A DNA stretch of 64,000 bases, from contig NC_080577.1 of the NCBI RefSeq assembly GCF_029962835.1, positions 23,604,501 to 23,668,500 on the forward strand, given 5' to 3'. The notes below the pieces were generated by a model that saw nothing but the letters and a program-made list of their open reading frames with translations, had not been told where the DNA came from and did not search any database. The position numbers and the translations under genes are program-made. Each line of letters opens with the position of its first letter. Positions within the stretch are counted from its first letter, which is position 1. The DNA comes from Magnolia sinica (Eukaryota; Streptophyta; Magnoliopsida; Magnoliales; Magnoliaceae). This document shows positions 25,130-36,500 of this stretch, piece after piece.

Positions 25130-26165
25130 GTCAAACTGGAAATTCAGCGGGGCAAACATGAAATTGAGCGAAGCAAACATGAAATTGAGTGGGGAAAACT
25201 AGAAATTTAGCGGGTAAAACATGAAATTGAGCAGGGCAAACATGAAATTAGGGTTGAAAGTCGGGCCGGTTGGTTCGGGTTGGTGCTCAACCCTAACCCA
25301 ACCCAAGGTTCCTATATCTAAACCTTGACCTAACCCAACCCAATCTTGAGTTGGGAATTCTCAACCCAAGCCCAACCCAAGAGAGCTCGACGGGTTAATT
25401 AGGTTGGTCGAGTGTATACATGTCTATTTGGGAGAGAGAAATCCGATATATCTTATTAGCTTAAGTCCTTGGAAATGACGTGGACAAATGAGACCCGACA
25501 TCACTAGTGTACCTTCTACACATACAATCCACACTCAATTATAATTTATAAGTAACTAATATATTGATTGGGTTCAGGTTGGGTCAGGCAACCTGGGACC
25601 TCAACCCAAACCCAACCTAAGTTTTATTTTGGTGTTTGTATAGCCCAAGCTTGAGATTAGACCTGATATATCCTGCCCGAGTTTAACCCAATGTTGGGTC
25701 GGTCACAGGTTGGTCGGGTTGAACCCGCCCAACTTTCAGTCGTACATGAAATTGAGGGGGGCAAACTAGAAATTCAGAGGGGCAAGCATGAAATTGAGCG
25801 GAGGAAACTAAAAAATCAGCAGGGCAAACTAAAAAAATCAACGGGGCAAACTAGAAAATCAGCAGGGCAAACTATGAAATCAGCGGGGCAAACTATGAAA
25901 TCAGCGAGGCAAACTAGAAAATCAGCGGGGCAAACTAGAAAATCAGCGGGGCAAATTATGAAATCAACGGGGCAAACTATGAAATCAGCGAGATAAACTA
26001 GAAAATCAGTAGGGTAAACTAGAAAATCAGCGGGGCAAACTAGAAAATCAGCGGGGTAAACTATAAAATCAGTGAGGCAAACTAGGAAATCAGCGGGGCA
26101 AACATGAAATTGAGCAGGGCAAACATGAAATTCAACGGGGCAAACTAGACAATTAGCGGGGCGAA
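25130..26165 (+). repeat. 21-bp minisatellite array, plus orientation
   Basis: Units of 21 bp such as CAGCGGGGCAAACTAGAAAAT with variants (TATGAAAT, CATGAAATT). It is interrupted by a MITE at 25250-25743. Exact 21-bp spacing keeps one frame open (SAGQTRK-type repeats), which is a by-product of the period. Confidence 0.85.
25250..25743. mobile_element. MITE inserted in the 21-bp array
   Basis: Ends AGGGTTGAAAGTCGGGC and the reverse complement of GCCCAACTTTCAGTCGT. ACATGAAATT flanks both sides (25240-25249, 25744-25753), a 9-10 bp target duplication of Mutator size, though the flanking array itself contains this word. The interior is rich in CAACCC/GGGTTG. Related segments lie at 26440-26670 and 30490-30965. 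Confidence 0.6.
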
Positions 26166-27064
26166 CTTAACAGATATTTTCATTGCTTAAGCCGATAAAT
26201 CTAAACTTATTCAATGTTCAAATGGACCACACGAAATGAAATTTTTAATTGAACTTCTATTGTTGATCATTTCTTAGGGGCTATAGAAGTTTTGGATCAA
26301 GCTTGTAATTGTTTTTTCTATTAATCCATGTCTGTATGATCTTATGAATAGGTTTGATAACAAATAAACATCACTATTGGGCCCATTATGGTTTCAACGG
26401 TGGAAATCATTATGCCCATTGTTTCTCATGGTGTGATCCCTTGGAAATGACATAGACAAATGAGACCCGACATCACTAGTGTACCTTCTACACAAACAAT
26501 CCACACTCAATTATAATTTATAAGTAACTAATATATTGATCGAGTTCGGGTTAGGTCGGATAACTTGAGACCTCAACCCAAGCCCAACCTAAGTTTTATC
26601 GGGTTGGTGTTTGTATAGCCCAAGCTTGAGATCAGACCCGATATATCCTACCCAAGCCCAATCCAATGCAGTGGGGAATTGAACATCTACCATTAAAACC
26701 CTTTTAGGGATTACAGAAGTTTTGTATCATTATGAAATTTGTTTTTCCTCTTCATCAGGTCTTTGCGACCCTATGAATGAACTCAGATGAGGAGGATTTT
26801 TCACAAACATCACAGTTGGCCCCACCTGAGTTTCTAATGGTTGACGCTCATTCAACACTGTTTCCTGTAATGTGGTATAGTTGAGATTTGGATATACCTC
26901 ATTTGTGGTATCATACCATAAAATGATCTGGAAAAATATATGGACAGCATGGTTGAAAATCATACATCATGATGGGGCCCACAGACCGGCGACGATCCGC
27001 CATTGGCGGGTGGCAGGAGGAGTACCCAATCCGTTTCTGTGAAAAGGAGGGGTATTTCCGTGAA

Positions 27065-27440
27065 AAACAGTGGGGCAAATTAGAAAAACGGCGGGGCAAA
27101 TTGAAATATGAGTGGGGCAAGCTAGAAAAACAGCAGGGCAAACTGAAGTATGAGCGGGGCAAACTAGAAAAACACTGGGGCAAACTAGAAAAGTAGCGGG
27201 GAAACATGAAAAGCAATGGGGCAAACTGAAAAACAGCTGGGGACACATGAAAAATAGCGGGAGAAACATGAAGAACAGTGGAAAAAATCAACGGGGGAAA
27301 CATAAAAAACAACGGAGAAAACAAGAAAAACAGCGGGACATGCCAACGAGAAAAATATGAAAAACATGAAAAATAAGAAAAACAACGGAAAGATAGAAAG
27401 AGGCATTCCGCAAAAAGCAGGGGAAACATAAAAAACAGCG
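27065..27440 (+). repeat. 21-bp minisatellite array, plus orientation
   Basis: Units like GCGGGGCAAACTAGAAAAAC and GGAGAAACATGAAAAACAG follow the half-MITE that ends near 27050. More diverged than the 25.8-26.1 kb array. Confidence 0.75.
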
Positions 27441-27789
27441 GGAGAAACATGAAAAACTCTATGGGCCCATCATGATAGATGTGCTTTATCCATGTTAGGT
27501 GGTTGTCCATTTTACCAGCTCATTTTAGAGTATGAGCACGAAAGTGATGCAGGTCTAAACAAGTGCAGCTCAACATTTTTGGGGGCCTTAGGCAAGTCAT
27601 AAAAATAAGGCTTAGAATTTAATTTTTTAAGAACTTAATTAGCAATAAAGTAGGTAGTTGTGGTCCTAGGTTTTAGGAGAAGAATTTATTGAGAATGATG
27701 TTATTATTTTGAAAAGAGACGCTCGTGTTGGACTATTATTTTGATAGTGCTAGTTTTAGGATTTATTTTTTAGGAGTTGGAAACATGAG

Positions 27790-28200
27790 CTCAGCTATTT
27801 TATGTTTCCCCTGTTGTTTTTCATATTTCCTCCACTTTTTCATGTTTTCATTTTATCAGTTTTTCCCATTGTTTTTCTAGTTTACCCCTTAGTTTTTCCC
27901 GCTACTTTTCATGTTTCCCTCGTTGTTTTTCATGTTTCCCGGTTTTTGTTTTTTTTTCATGTTTTTTTTATTTTCTAGTTTCCCTCGTTGTTTTTCATGT
28001 TTTCTCCGTTGTTTTTCTAGTTTGCCCCGCTGTTTTTCATGTTTCCCCCACCGCTTTTCTAGTTGCCCCGTTGTTTTTTTAGTTTGCCCCGCTCATACTT
28101 CAGTTTGCTCTGCTGTTTTTCTAGTTTGCCCCGCTCATATTTCATGCTTACCTTGCTCATTTTTATGTTTGCCCCGCTCTTTTTCATGCTTGCCCCGCTC
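27790..28200 (-). repeat. 21-bp minisatellite array, inverted
   Basis: Reads GTTTTTCTAGTTTGCCCCGC on the plus strand, i.e. the same unit in reverse, with many CATGTTTCC variants. It faces the plus arrays across about 350 bp, so a transcript could fold back. Confidence 0.75.
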
Positions 28201-28204
28201 TTAG

Positions 28205-28272
28205 GATCGATACCAAGACCTCAAGTGTTGAAACGAGGTATTTCCACTCAGTCTGCCAGTTGAGCTATGGAT
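28205..28272 (-). mobile_element. SINE head fragment
   Basis: The minus strand reads GATCCATAGCTCAACTGGCA, then ACCTCGTTTCAACACTTGAG and GGTCTTGGTATCGATCC, the A-box to B-box part of the SINE family that is complete at 48307-48466. Confidence 0.6.
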
Positions 28273-28544
28273 CTACGTGATAGCTAGATCTGTCTTATTT
28301 TTCGTCTCAAGCCTTAATACGAGCTTGTCAAATAGATGGACGGTTTGCATATAACACATACCTTATAATGGGACCCACAAAATGCCGTAGGAATTATAAC
28401 GAAAAAAGAAAAAGAAAAAGAAGTTAGTGAATTAGGGTCAGTGGGACCCTATAGCTAATGGTGAAAATAAGTGTTTTGACCTGATAGAGGGAGGTGGTTT
28501 CACACATACTGCATAGTGGGCTATATAGAGCATGAGTGTAGTCC

Positions 28545-28735
28545 TATTTTAGTTTGCCCCGCTGTTTTTCTAGTTTGCCCCACTCATATTTCAGTTTGCC
28601 CCGCTGTTCTTGTTTGCCCCACTCATATTTTAGCTTGCCCCGCTGTTTTTCTACTTTGCCCCGCTCATATTTTAGTTTGCCCCGCTGTTTTTCTTATTTG
28701 CCCCGCTGTTTTTCTAGTTTGCCCCGCTAGATTTT
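28545..28735 (-). repeat. 21-bp minisatellite array, inverted
   Basis: Alternating CTAGTTTGCCCCGCTGTTTTT and CATATTTCAGTTTGCCCCGC units (given within limit), period 21 bp. Continuous with the AT-rich inverted arm that follows. Confidence 0.8.
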
Positions 28736-28843
28736 TAACCATCGACCCGAGAAAATCTTGGAAAATAACTAGGTTGGTTGGCTAAATTAGCTTCTCCTAC
28801 CCCCAAAATCATATGTGGTACGTTAAGTAAATCATTCTAGTTT

Positions 28844-28974
28844 GGATCCTTACTCTTGCTCGAGTGGTAGACTCTTACGAGTTTCAACACCCGGTCAAGC
28901 GTTTGAGTATCCATAGGTGGTGAAATTCCACTAGTGTGAGTGTGTGGGGGTGTGTGTGCGTGTGTAAAAAAAAA
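28844..28974 (+). mobile_element. SINE, second family, in the AT-rich arm
   Basis: TGCTCGAGTGGTAGACTCTT (A-box like), CCGGTCAAGCGTTTGAGTATCC in the B-box region (in pieces), TGGTGAAATTCCACTAGTGT, a GTGTGTG stretch and A10. Flanks ATCATTCTAGTTT / ATCATTCTAATTT form a 13-bp target duplication with one mismatch. The same insertion at the same site is present at 31706-31843. Confidence 0.7.
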
Positions 28975-30019
28975 ATCATTCTAATTTAGGAGATATGCTT
29001 GTTAAATACATAGATAAAGAAATGAATTAAAAGATAAAAAAATATTTTTATATACTTATATATACATATTTACATAATTATGTATTAGAGAAAAATGTAA
29101 AGGAGAAAAAGTTCTCCCCTAAAAAAAAAATAAAATTGCCAGACTTCTGCGGCTTGTTTGTTTTTTTTTTTTTTTTTTGCTGTTCTTCTTATGTGGGTCC
29201 CATCATGAGGTCTGTGTTATATCCAAACCGTCCATCTATTTGGCGAGCTCATATTGAGGATTGAGACGAAAAATAAGATAGATCTAACTATCCAGTGGAC
29301 CACACTCTAAAAGGCAGTGGGGAATTGAATGTTTACCATTGAAACCCTTTTAGGGGTTACAAAAGTTTTGGATCATTATGAAATTTGTTTTTCTTCTTCA
29401 TCCAAGTCTTTGTGACCCTATGAATGAACTTAGATGGGGAGGATTTCTCACAAACATCACAGTGGGCCCCAACTTAGACGGGGGAGGATTTCTAATGTTT
29501 GACGCTCATTCAACACTATTTCCAGTAATGTGGTACACTAAGATTTGGATATACTCATTTTTTGCCTCATACCATAAAATGATCCGTAAAAATATATGGA
29601 CGGCATGGATGAAAAGCATACATCATGGTGGGGCTCACAGACCACCGAAGATCCGCCATTGGCGGGTGGCAGGCGGAGTAGCGAATCTATTTCTGTGAAA
29701 AGGAGGGGTATTTTCATCCAGAGATTCCGACTCCGTACGAGGAGGTCCAAGTGCGTATTCTAAGTTTGTATTGCCACTAAAAAACCGCTGGATAAAAAAA
29801 ATGAGCGGGGCAGGCATGAAAATGAGCGGGGCAAACTGAAATATGAGTGGGGCAAACTGAAATATGAGCGGGGCAAACTAGAAAATCAACGGGACAAACT
29901 TGAAAATGAGAGAAAATTCACCCAGAGAGAGAGAGAGAAAAGGGTTTCATCAGCCGAAAATCGAAGATAGTGAAGAAAAATCCCTCAATTTCAAGAGAAA
30001 ATGAAAACAAATCAAAGCT

Positions 30020-30093
30020 CATGTAAAGAAAATACCTGGAAAACGCCAACAGAGACAGAGAGAGAGAGAGAGAAGAGGTATTTTCTTTACATG
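30020..30093. repeat. 17-bp perfect inverted repeat
   Basis: CATGTAAAGAAAATACC (30020-30036) and GGTATTTTCTTTACATG (30077-30093), with a loop containing an (AG)n run. It lies at the joint between the outer and inner palindromes of the foldback element. Confidence 0.7.
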
Positions 30094-30374
30094 AACTTTT
30101 TCTCCCTTACATTTTTCTCTAATACATAATTAAGTAAATATGTATATATAAGTATATAAAAATATTTTTCTATCTTTCAATTCATTTCTTTATCTATTTA
30201 TTTAACAAGCATATCTCCTAAACTAGAATGATTTACTTAACGTACCACATATGATTTTGGGGTAGGAGAAGCTAATTTAGCCAACCAACCTAGTTATTTT
30301 CCAAGATTCCATCGGGTCGATGGTCAAAAATTCATTTCATTCAGTTCGTGGTCAATTTCAATCACTTCGCGGTC

Positions 30375-30490
30375 AAATTGGAAATTCAACGGGGCAAACA
30401 TGAAATTAAGTGAGGCAAACATGAAATTGAGTGGGTAAAACTAGAAATTTAGCGGGTAAAACATGAAATTGAGTAAGGCAAACATGAAAT
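30375..30490 (+). repeat. Short 21-bp array, plus orientation
   Basis: GGGCAAACATGAAATT-type units directly after the second copy of the AT-rich arm; ends at the related CAACCC-rich insertion. Confidence 0.65.
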
Positions 30491-30967
30491 TAGGGCTGAA
30501 AGTCGGGCCAGTTGGTTCGGGTTGGTGCTCAACCCTAACCCAACCCAAGGTTCCTATACCTAAACCTTGACCTAACCCAACCCAATCTTGGGTTGGAAAT
30601 TCTCAACCCAAGCCCAACACAAGAGGGCTTGACGGGTTGATTGGGTTGGTCGGGTGTATGCATGCTAATATTTTTATTATTATATTAGTTTATTATATTT
30701 CAATATAGGACTTATTTTTTGTATCTATGATTTTATTAATTATATACGTGATTATTCATCATAAAGAACTTCATTTTTTTCCTTTAAAAAACCAAGCTAA
30801 AATATAGGACTACCCCTTTAAAAAGTCATGTAGCATAGCACGCAATCTATTTGGGAGAGAGAAATCCGACATATCTTGTTAGCTTGAGTCCTTAGAAATG
30901 ACGTGGACAAATGAGACCCAACGTCACTAGTGTACGTTCTACACAAACAATCCACACTCAATCTATT

Positions 30968-31650
30968 TGCCCGCTGCTTTTCATGTTTCCTCCGTTGATT
31001 TTCTAGTTTGCCCCGCTCATATTTCAGTTTGCCCCGCTGCGTTTCATGTTTCCCCCGCTGATTTTCTAGTTTGCCCCGCTCATATTTCAGTTTGCCCCGC
31101 TGTTTTTCTAGTTTGCCCCGCTGCTTTTCATGTTTCCCCCGCTGATTTTCTAGTTTGCCCCGCTACTTTTCATGTTTCCCCCGCTGATTTTCTAGTTTGC
31201 CCCGCTGTTTTTCTAGTTTGCCCCGCTCATATTTCAGTTTGCCCCGCTGCTTTTCATGTTTCCCCCGCTGATTTTCTAGTTTGCCCCGCTGCTTTTCATG
31301 TTTCCCCCGCTGATTTTCTAGTTTGCCCCGCTGCATTTCATGTTTCCCCCGCTGATTTTCATGTTTCCCCCGCTGATTTTCTAGTTTGCCCCGCTCATAT
31401 TTTAGTTTGCCCCGCTGTTTTTCTAGTTTGCCCCATTGCTTTTCATGTTTCCCCCGCTGATTTTCTAGTTTACCCCGCTCTTTTTCATGTTTGCCCTGCT
31501 CTTTTTCATGCTTGCCTCGCTCATTTTCATGTTTGGCCCTCTCATTTTCATGTTTGCCCCGCTAATTTTCATGCTTGCCCTCTCATTTTCATGTTTGCCC
31601 CGTTGAATTTCATGTTTGCCCCGCTGAATTTCATGCTTGCCCCGCTAAAT
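30968..31650 (-). repeat. Longest 21-bp minisatellite array, inverted
   Basis: About 32 units; four types recur: CTAGTTTGCCCCGCT, CATATTTCAGTTTGCCCCGC, CATGTTTCCCCCGCTGATTT and late CATGCTTGCCC variants. The 228-residue frame across it (FLVCPAH/ISVCPAV heptads) is a by-product of the 21-bp period. Confidence 0.88.
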
Positions 31651-31705
31651 TAACTTCTCCTACCCCAAAATCATATATAGTACGTTAAGCATATCATTCT
31701 AGTTT

Positions 31706-31843
31706 GGATCCTTACTCTCCCTCGGGTGGTAGACTCTTAGGAGTTTCAACACCCGGTCAAGCGTTTGAGTATCCATAGGTGGTAAAATTCCACTAGTGTG
31801 AGTGTGTGGGGGTGTGTGTGCGTGTGTAAAAAAAAAAAAACAA
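31706..31843 (+). mobile_element. SINE, second family, same site as 28844-28974
   Basis: CTCGGGTGGTAGACTCTTAG, TTTCAACACCCGGTCAAGCG, GTGTGTGTGCGTGTGT and A12 inside the same flanks (ATCATTCTAGTTT ... ATCATTTTAATTT). A shared insertion means this arm was copied after the SINE arrived. Confidence 0.7.
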
Positions 31844-33139
31844 ATCATTTTAATTTAGGAGATATGCTTGTTGAATACATGGACAAAGAAATGAATTAAA
31901 AGATAAAAAAATATTTTTATATACTTATATATACATATTTATATAATTATGTATTAGAGAAAAATGTAAGGGAGAAAAAGTTCTCCCAGTAAAAAAAAAA
32001 TAAAAAATAAAAAATAAAAAAAATCTGCCAGACTGTCGCGGCACTACCGTCGGTTCGGCGGCACTGCCGGGGCAGTCTGTGGTTTTTTTTTTTTTTAACT
32101 GTGTTGCATGTGAGTGTCCAATCATGAGGTTTGTGTTATATCTGAACCGTTCATCTATTTGGCGAGCTCATATTAAGGCTTGAGACGAAAAATAAGATAG
32201 ATCTAGCTATCAAGTGGACCACACTGTAAAAGGCAGTGGGGAATTAAACGTCTACCATTGAAACCCTTTCAGGGGTTACAAAAGTTTTTGATCATTCCGA
32301 AATTTGTTTTTCCTCTTCATCCAGGTCTTTGTGACCCTATGAATGAACTTAGATGGGGAGGATTTCTCGCAAACATCATAGTGGGCTCCACCTGAGTTTC
32401 CAATGGTTGACGCTCATTCAACACTGTTTCTGTAATGTGGTACACTTGAGACTTGGATATACCTCATTTGTGGTCTCATACCATAAAATGATCTGAAAAA
32501 ATATATGGACGGCATGGATGAAAAGCAAACATCATGGTGAGGCCCACATACCACTGACTATCCGCCATGGGCGGGTGGCAGGAGGCGTACACAATCCGTT
32601 TCCGTGAAAAGGAGGGGTATTTTCGTCCTGGAATTTGTTGTCCATACGAAGAGGTCCAAGTGCGTATGTTAAGTTTGTATTGTTTCAAGAATATCCAATG
32701 GATAAAAGGTGGGGTCCACAGTCGTAAATTTCTCTATCATTTTATGGCTTGAGCCAAAGAATTTGACAGATAAAAATCTGTAGTGCACCACCGTACCATA
32801 GAAAAGAGTGGGGAGAGTGATTCCCACCGTTGAAACTATCCTGAGGCTCACCATAATGGTTATTTGAAATCCAACCTATTCAAAAGTTAAAAAAGACATG
32901 GAAAGATGGGAAAACACAAAAATCAGCTTGATCTAAAACTTTTATAGTCAATAAAAGTGTTTAATGGTGGGTGTGGCTGTCCGACACTGTTTTATGTGGT
33001 GGGTCCACCAGAACTTTGGATTTAACTCATCCTTTGGATATTGCCTAATCTCGCCGAATGAATGGAAAGTGTTTATACAAAACATACATCATGGTGCGCC
33101 CACAAAACTTGATGACGTCACTTCATCCATAATATATCT

Positions 33140-33532
33140 AGGCCCATCATAATATATGTGTTTCATCCATGTTGCCTATATATTTTTAGAGATCATTTTA
33201 TAGTATGAGACCAAAAATGAGGTATATTCCAATCTCAAGTTGACCACATTACAAGATACAGTGTTGAATGGTTGTCCACCATTAAAAACATTTTAGGAGC
33301 TGTAAAAGCTTCAGAGTAAGCTGATTTTTTTTTTTTTTCCATTCAACAGATTATATATCAAATAAACAATACAGTGGGCCTCAGGAGGATTTTAATGGTG
33401 GATATTCAAACACTGTTATTTGCATGTGGTGTGGACCATGTGAGATTTATATACATCTAATTTCTCAGATAAAACCTAAAATGATCTTAAAAAATGGACA
33501 GAAACACATACATCATGGTAGGGCCCACGGAG
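33140..33532. mobile_element. Left part of a MITE split by a copia insertion
   Basis: Core start near GGCCCATCATAATATATGTG; core end AAAATGGACAGAAACACATA, CATCATGGTAGGGCCCACGG. The remaining end block (CACCAATTGGCTGGTGGCAG) continues at 38291-38335 beyond the copia element. Confidence 0.65.
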
Positions 33533-36500
33533 TTTTGAAAATATACAGATTAATGTATTTCTATATAATGTGGAAACCGAAAAGTGCAAAATAATTAGAA
33601 ATCAGGACAGACTGAAGGACGTCTGAAACGCTGTCCTTAAAGCGTTATTTGCCCATACTCAAGTGAATTGAGTATGCTGGTAGGTTGCAAGCAAATAGCT
33701 TCTAGGATACGACGAGCCTGGTGTGGTTCTGCGTTCAGCAAACACGAAGGCCCACCAAATGGAACTCAATTACACACTTTTTTGCAGTATTACAGTATAA
33801 AGGAAAAAATCCCAAAAGAAGAAGAAAAGAAGAGAAAAACTTTTGCACAGGTCAGTTCAAATCTTCAGCCACTGGTTCAGTTGAACCGTTCTAGACCACA
33901 CCGTCGGTTTGTTCTTCAAGCTAAGGTTTAAGCATAACCCCCACAATGTTTTTTAACTTTGATACCAAGAATTGTATCAACTTGTCCAAGATCCTTCATT
34001 TTAAATACGGAAGATAGAAATTTTTTTGTTTCAGTTACACCTTCCATTTTATTACTTATTATTAACATATCATCAACATACAGACAAATAATAACGATGT
34101 AACTACCATCTACTTTAGAATATATGCATTTGTCAGCTACATTATGCATGAAACTATGAGAAAGTATTTTAGAATCAAACTTCTCATGCCACTGTTTTGG
34201 TGCTTGTTTTAATCCATACAATGATTTGACTAATCTACATACTTTGTTTTCATTTCCTGGTAGAACGAATCCTTAAGGTTGTTCCATATATACCTCCTCG
34301 TTGAGGTCACCATTCAGGAATGCAGTCTTTACATTCATTTGGTGGATGTGAAGATGATGTATGGAAGCTAGCGCAACTAATATCCTAATGGATGTTATCC
34401 TAGCTACAGGAGAGTATGTGTCAAAATAATCTATCCCTTCTTTTTGTCTAAAACCCTTAGCTACTAGTCGAGCTTTAAAGGTTTGGATAGTCCCATCAGT
34501 GTGATATTTCTTCCTAAATACCCACTTACAACCTATGAGTCTAGAACCTGGAGGTAAGTTAACTAGTTCCCATGTTTGATTTGATAGTATAGATTTCATT
34601 TCATCGTTTATAGCTTCTTTCCAGAAAGTTGAGTCTCTAGAGGATATGGCCTCTTTATATATTTTAGGATCATCTTCTATAGTCATTACTATAGGTATTT
34701 TTCTTATAACATTTTCTCTATCTCCTTCTACAGATGGAAAATGACACGTTGTGAGTCTATATAGTCATCTCCTAGACTCTTCTCTATTCTTGTCTTTTGA
34801 CTTCTACGAGGCTCAATAGGAGCTTCCACCATCTGTGGAGCTGTGCTATCTGGTTCTCTATTAGGAGTTTGGATTTCATTATCCTTTGACTCCAAGGATA
34901 GTGAGTTCTCGAAAATCTCAACATCTCTTGATTCTATTATTGTATTAGACTCTATATCTAGAAGTCTATAAGCTTTACTATTTTGTGCATACCCTACGAA
35001 GGCGCACTTAATAGCTCTTGGTCCTAACTTAGTTCTTTTTGGATCAGGGGTTCTGCAATATGCAAGACACCCCCACACTTTTAGATATCCTAAGTTAGGT
35101 TTTCTACCTCTCCATGTTTCATATGGAGATATTTTATATTTTTTAGATGGAATTCTGTTTATTATATGGCATGCTGCAAGCAGTGCCTCTCCCCATAGAC
35201 TTAGTGGTAACTTTGCTCTGATCAGCATTGAGTTGACCATTTCTACTAATTTTCTATTCTTCCTTTCAGCTATACTATTTTGTTGAGGTGTGTATGGCGC
35301 TGAACATTGATGTATCAGTCCATGTTCTTCATCGAAGTTATCAAATTCATTGAAGAAGTATTCTCCTCCTCTATCGCTATGGAGAATTTTTATTTTCTTA
35401 TTCAGTTGATTCTCTACTTCTGCTTTATATATTTTAAACATGTTTAATGCTTCATCTTTGCTCTTTAATAGGTACACATACACATACCTAGAGTAATCAT
35501 CTATAAAGGTTATGAAGTACCGTTTACCTCCATGAGTAAGAATGCCGTTTAACTCACAGATATCACTGTGCACAAGATCCAATACTTGAGACGATCTTTC
35601 AACACTTGGAAAATATTTCTTTGTCATTTTGGATCTTATGCACACTTTACATTTTTCGGTTTCATTATCTGTGTATGAGATTAAACTATTCTTAGCCATG
35701 AACTTCAAGGTACTATACCCTATATGGGCTAGTTTATCATACCACAGTCCAGCGGATTCAACCATATACGCAGAAGTGCTACTTTTATTTAGAGAAAACT
35801 TAACCATTTTGTTACAAGCATATCCCTTTCCGACAAAATTTCTATTTTTGGACAGAATCAGTTTACCTGACTCATAAACCACCCGTATGCCTGGTTTTCC
35901 CAGAAGATCCCTAGAAACTAAGTTTCGCCTCATGTCTGGGATGTGCAGTACATTAGTTAAAATCACTTTCTTTCCAAAGGTGAATATCAGTTCGACAGTC
36001 CCTTTGCCGACGACCTTCGATCGGACTTCATTACCCATTTTGACTTCTTGACCATCGGTCAATTCCTCATCGGTTTTGAAGGCTGATTTGTCGTAGTACA
36101 CATGTACAGTAGCGGCAGTATTATACCACCAACCTGGAACTTTGCCTTGGATGGTATTCACCTCAGTGATCATAGTTACGATATCGCCTTCTTCTACTGC
36201 ACTTGCCTCTTTTTTAGATTTGCGATAGCAGCATACTCGAGCATAGTGCCCGATTTTTTCACAGACATGGCATGGGCCCTTGAACTTTTCGTGCTTTTTT
36301 TGGGTGTTCTTCTTGAATTTCCCTTTATTAGGTTTCAGGGAATCGTCCTTCTCGGGATGTTTGTTATTAGTGTTTTCTACAGCATGTACCTTGGACGAGG
36401 TATTCCCATTATCATTTTTTCTATCGCGGTTACGGGATTCTTTCTCAATCCTGAGGTGTTTCTGGATTTGTTCCAGTGTATAGTTCTTGATTTTATGCAG

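Larger units (their letters stand above)
24148..32712. mobile_element. Giant nested foldback element with long inverted repeats
   Basis: Outer ends: CTGTGGACCCCACCTTTTATCC near 24150 (in pieces) is mirrored at 32690-32712 by GGATAAAAGGTGGGGTCCAC. Inward from the left: an end block to 24240, a hairpin block 24240-24318, a MITE core 24318-24735, an A-tract/GC-hairpin (CCGCCGTTTTGGCGG)/T-tract, an AT-rich arm 24845-25080 and 21-bp repeats. The same order appears reversed at 28740-29800 and again at 31645-32712. A second inner palindrome spans about 30085-31990. No transposase is visible, so it is non-autonomous. Its end sequence resembles the ends of 42873-44105, suggesting the same Mutator-like family. 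Confidence 0.7.

Noticed and set aside
25295-25320. Telomere-like CAACCCTAACCC words
   Set aside because: Only a few imperfect units in a CAACCC-rich MITE; no true telomeric repeat run.
25691-25996. Frame with KSAGQT repeats
   Set aside because: Same minisatellite in the other orientation.
25745-26165. CRISPR-like regular repeats
   Set aside because: Units are contiguous 21-mers without unique spacers, in a plant genome; it is a minisatellite.
30967-31653. 228-residue frame of FLVCPAH/ISVCPAV repeats
   Set aside because: It is the translation of a 21-bp minisatellite; other frames and the opposite-orientation arrays give equally long repeats. No gene context.
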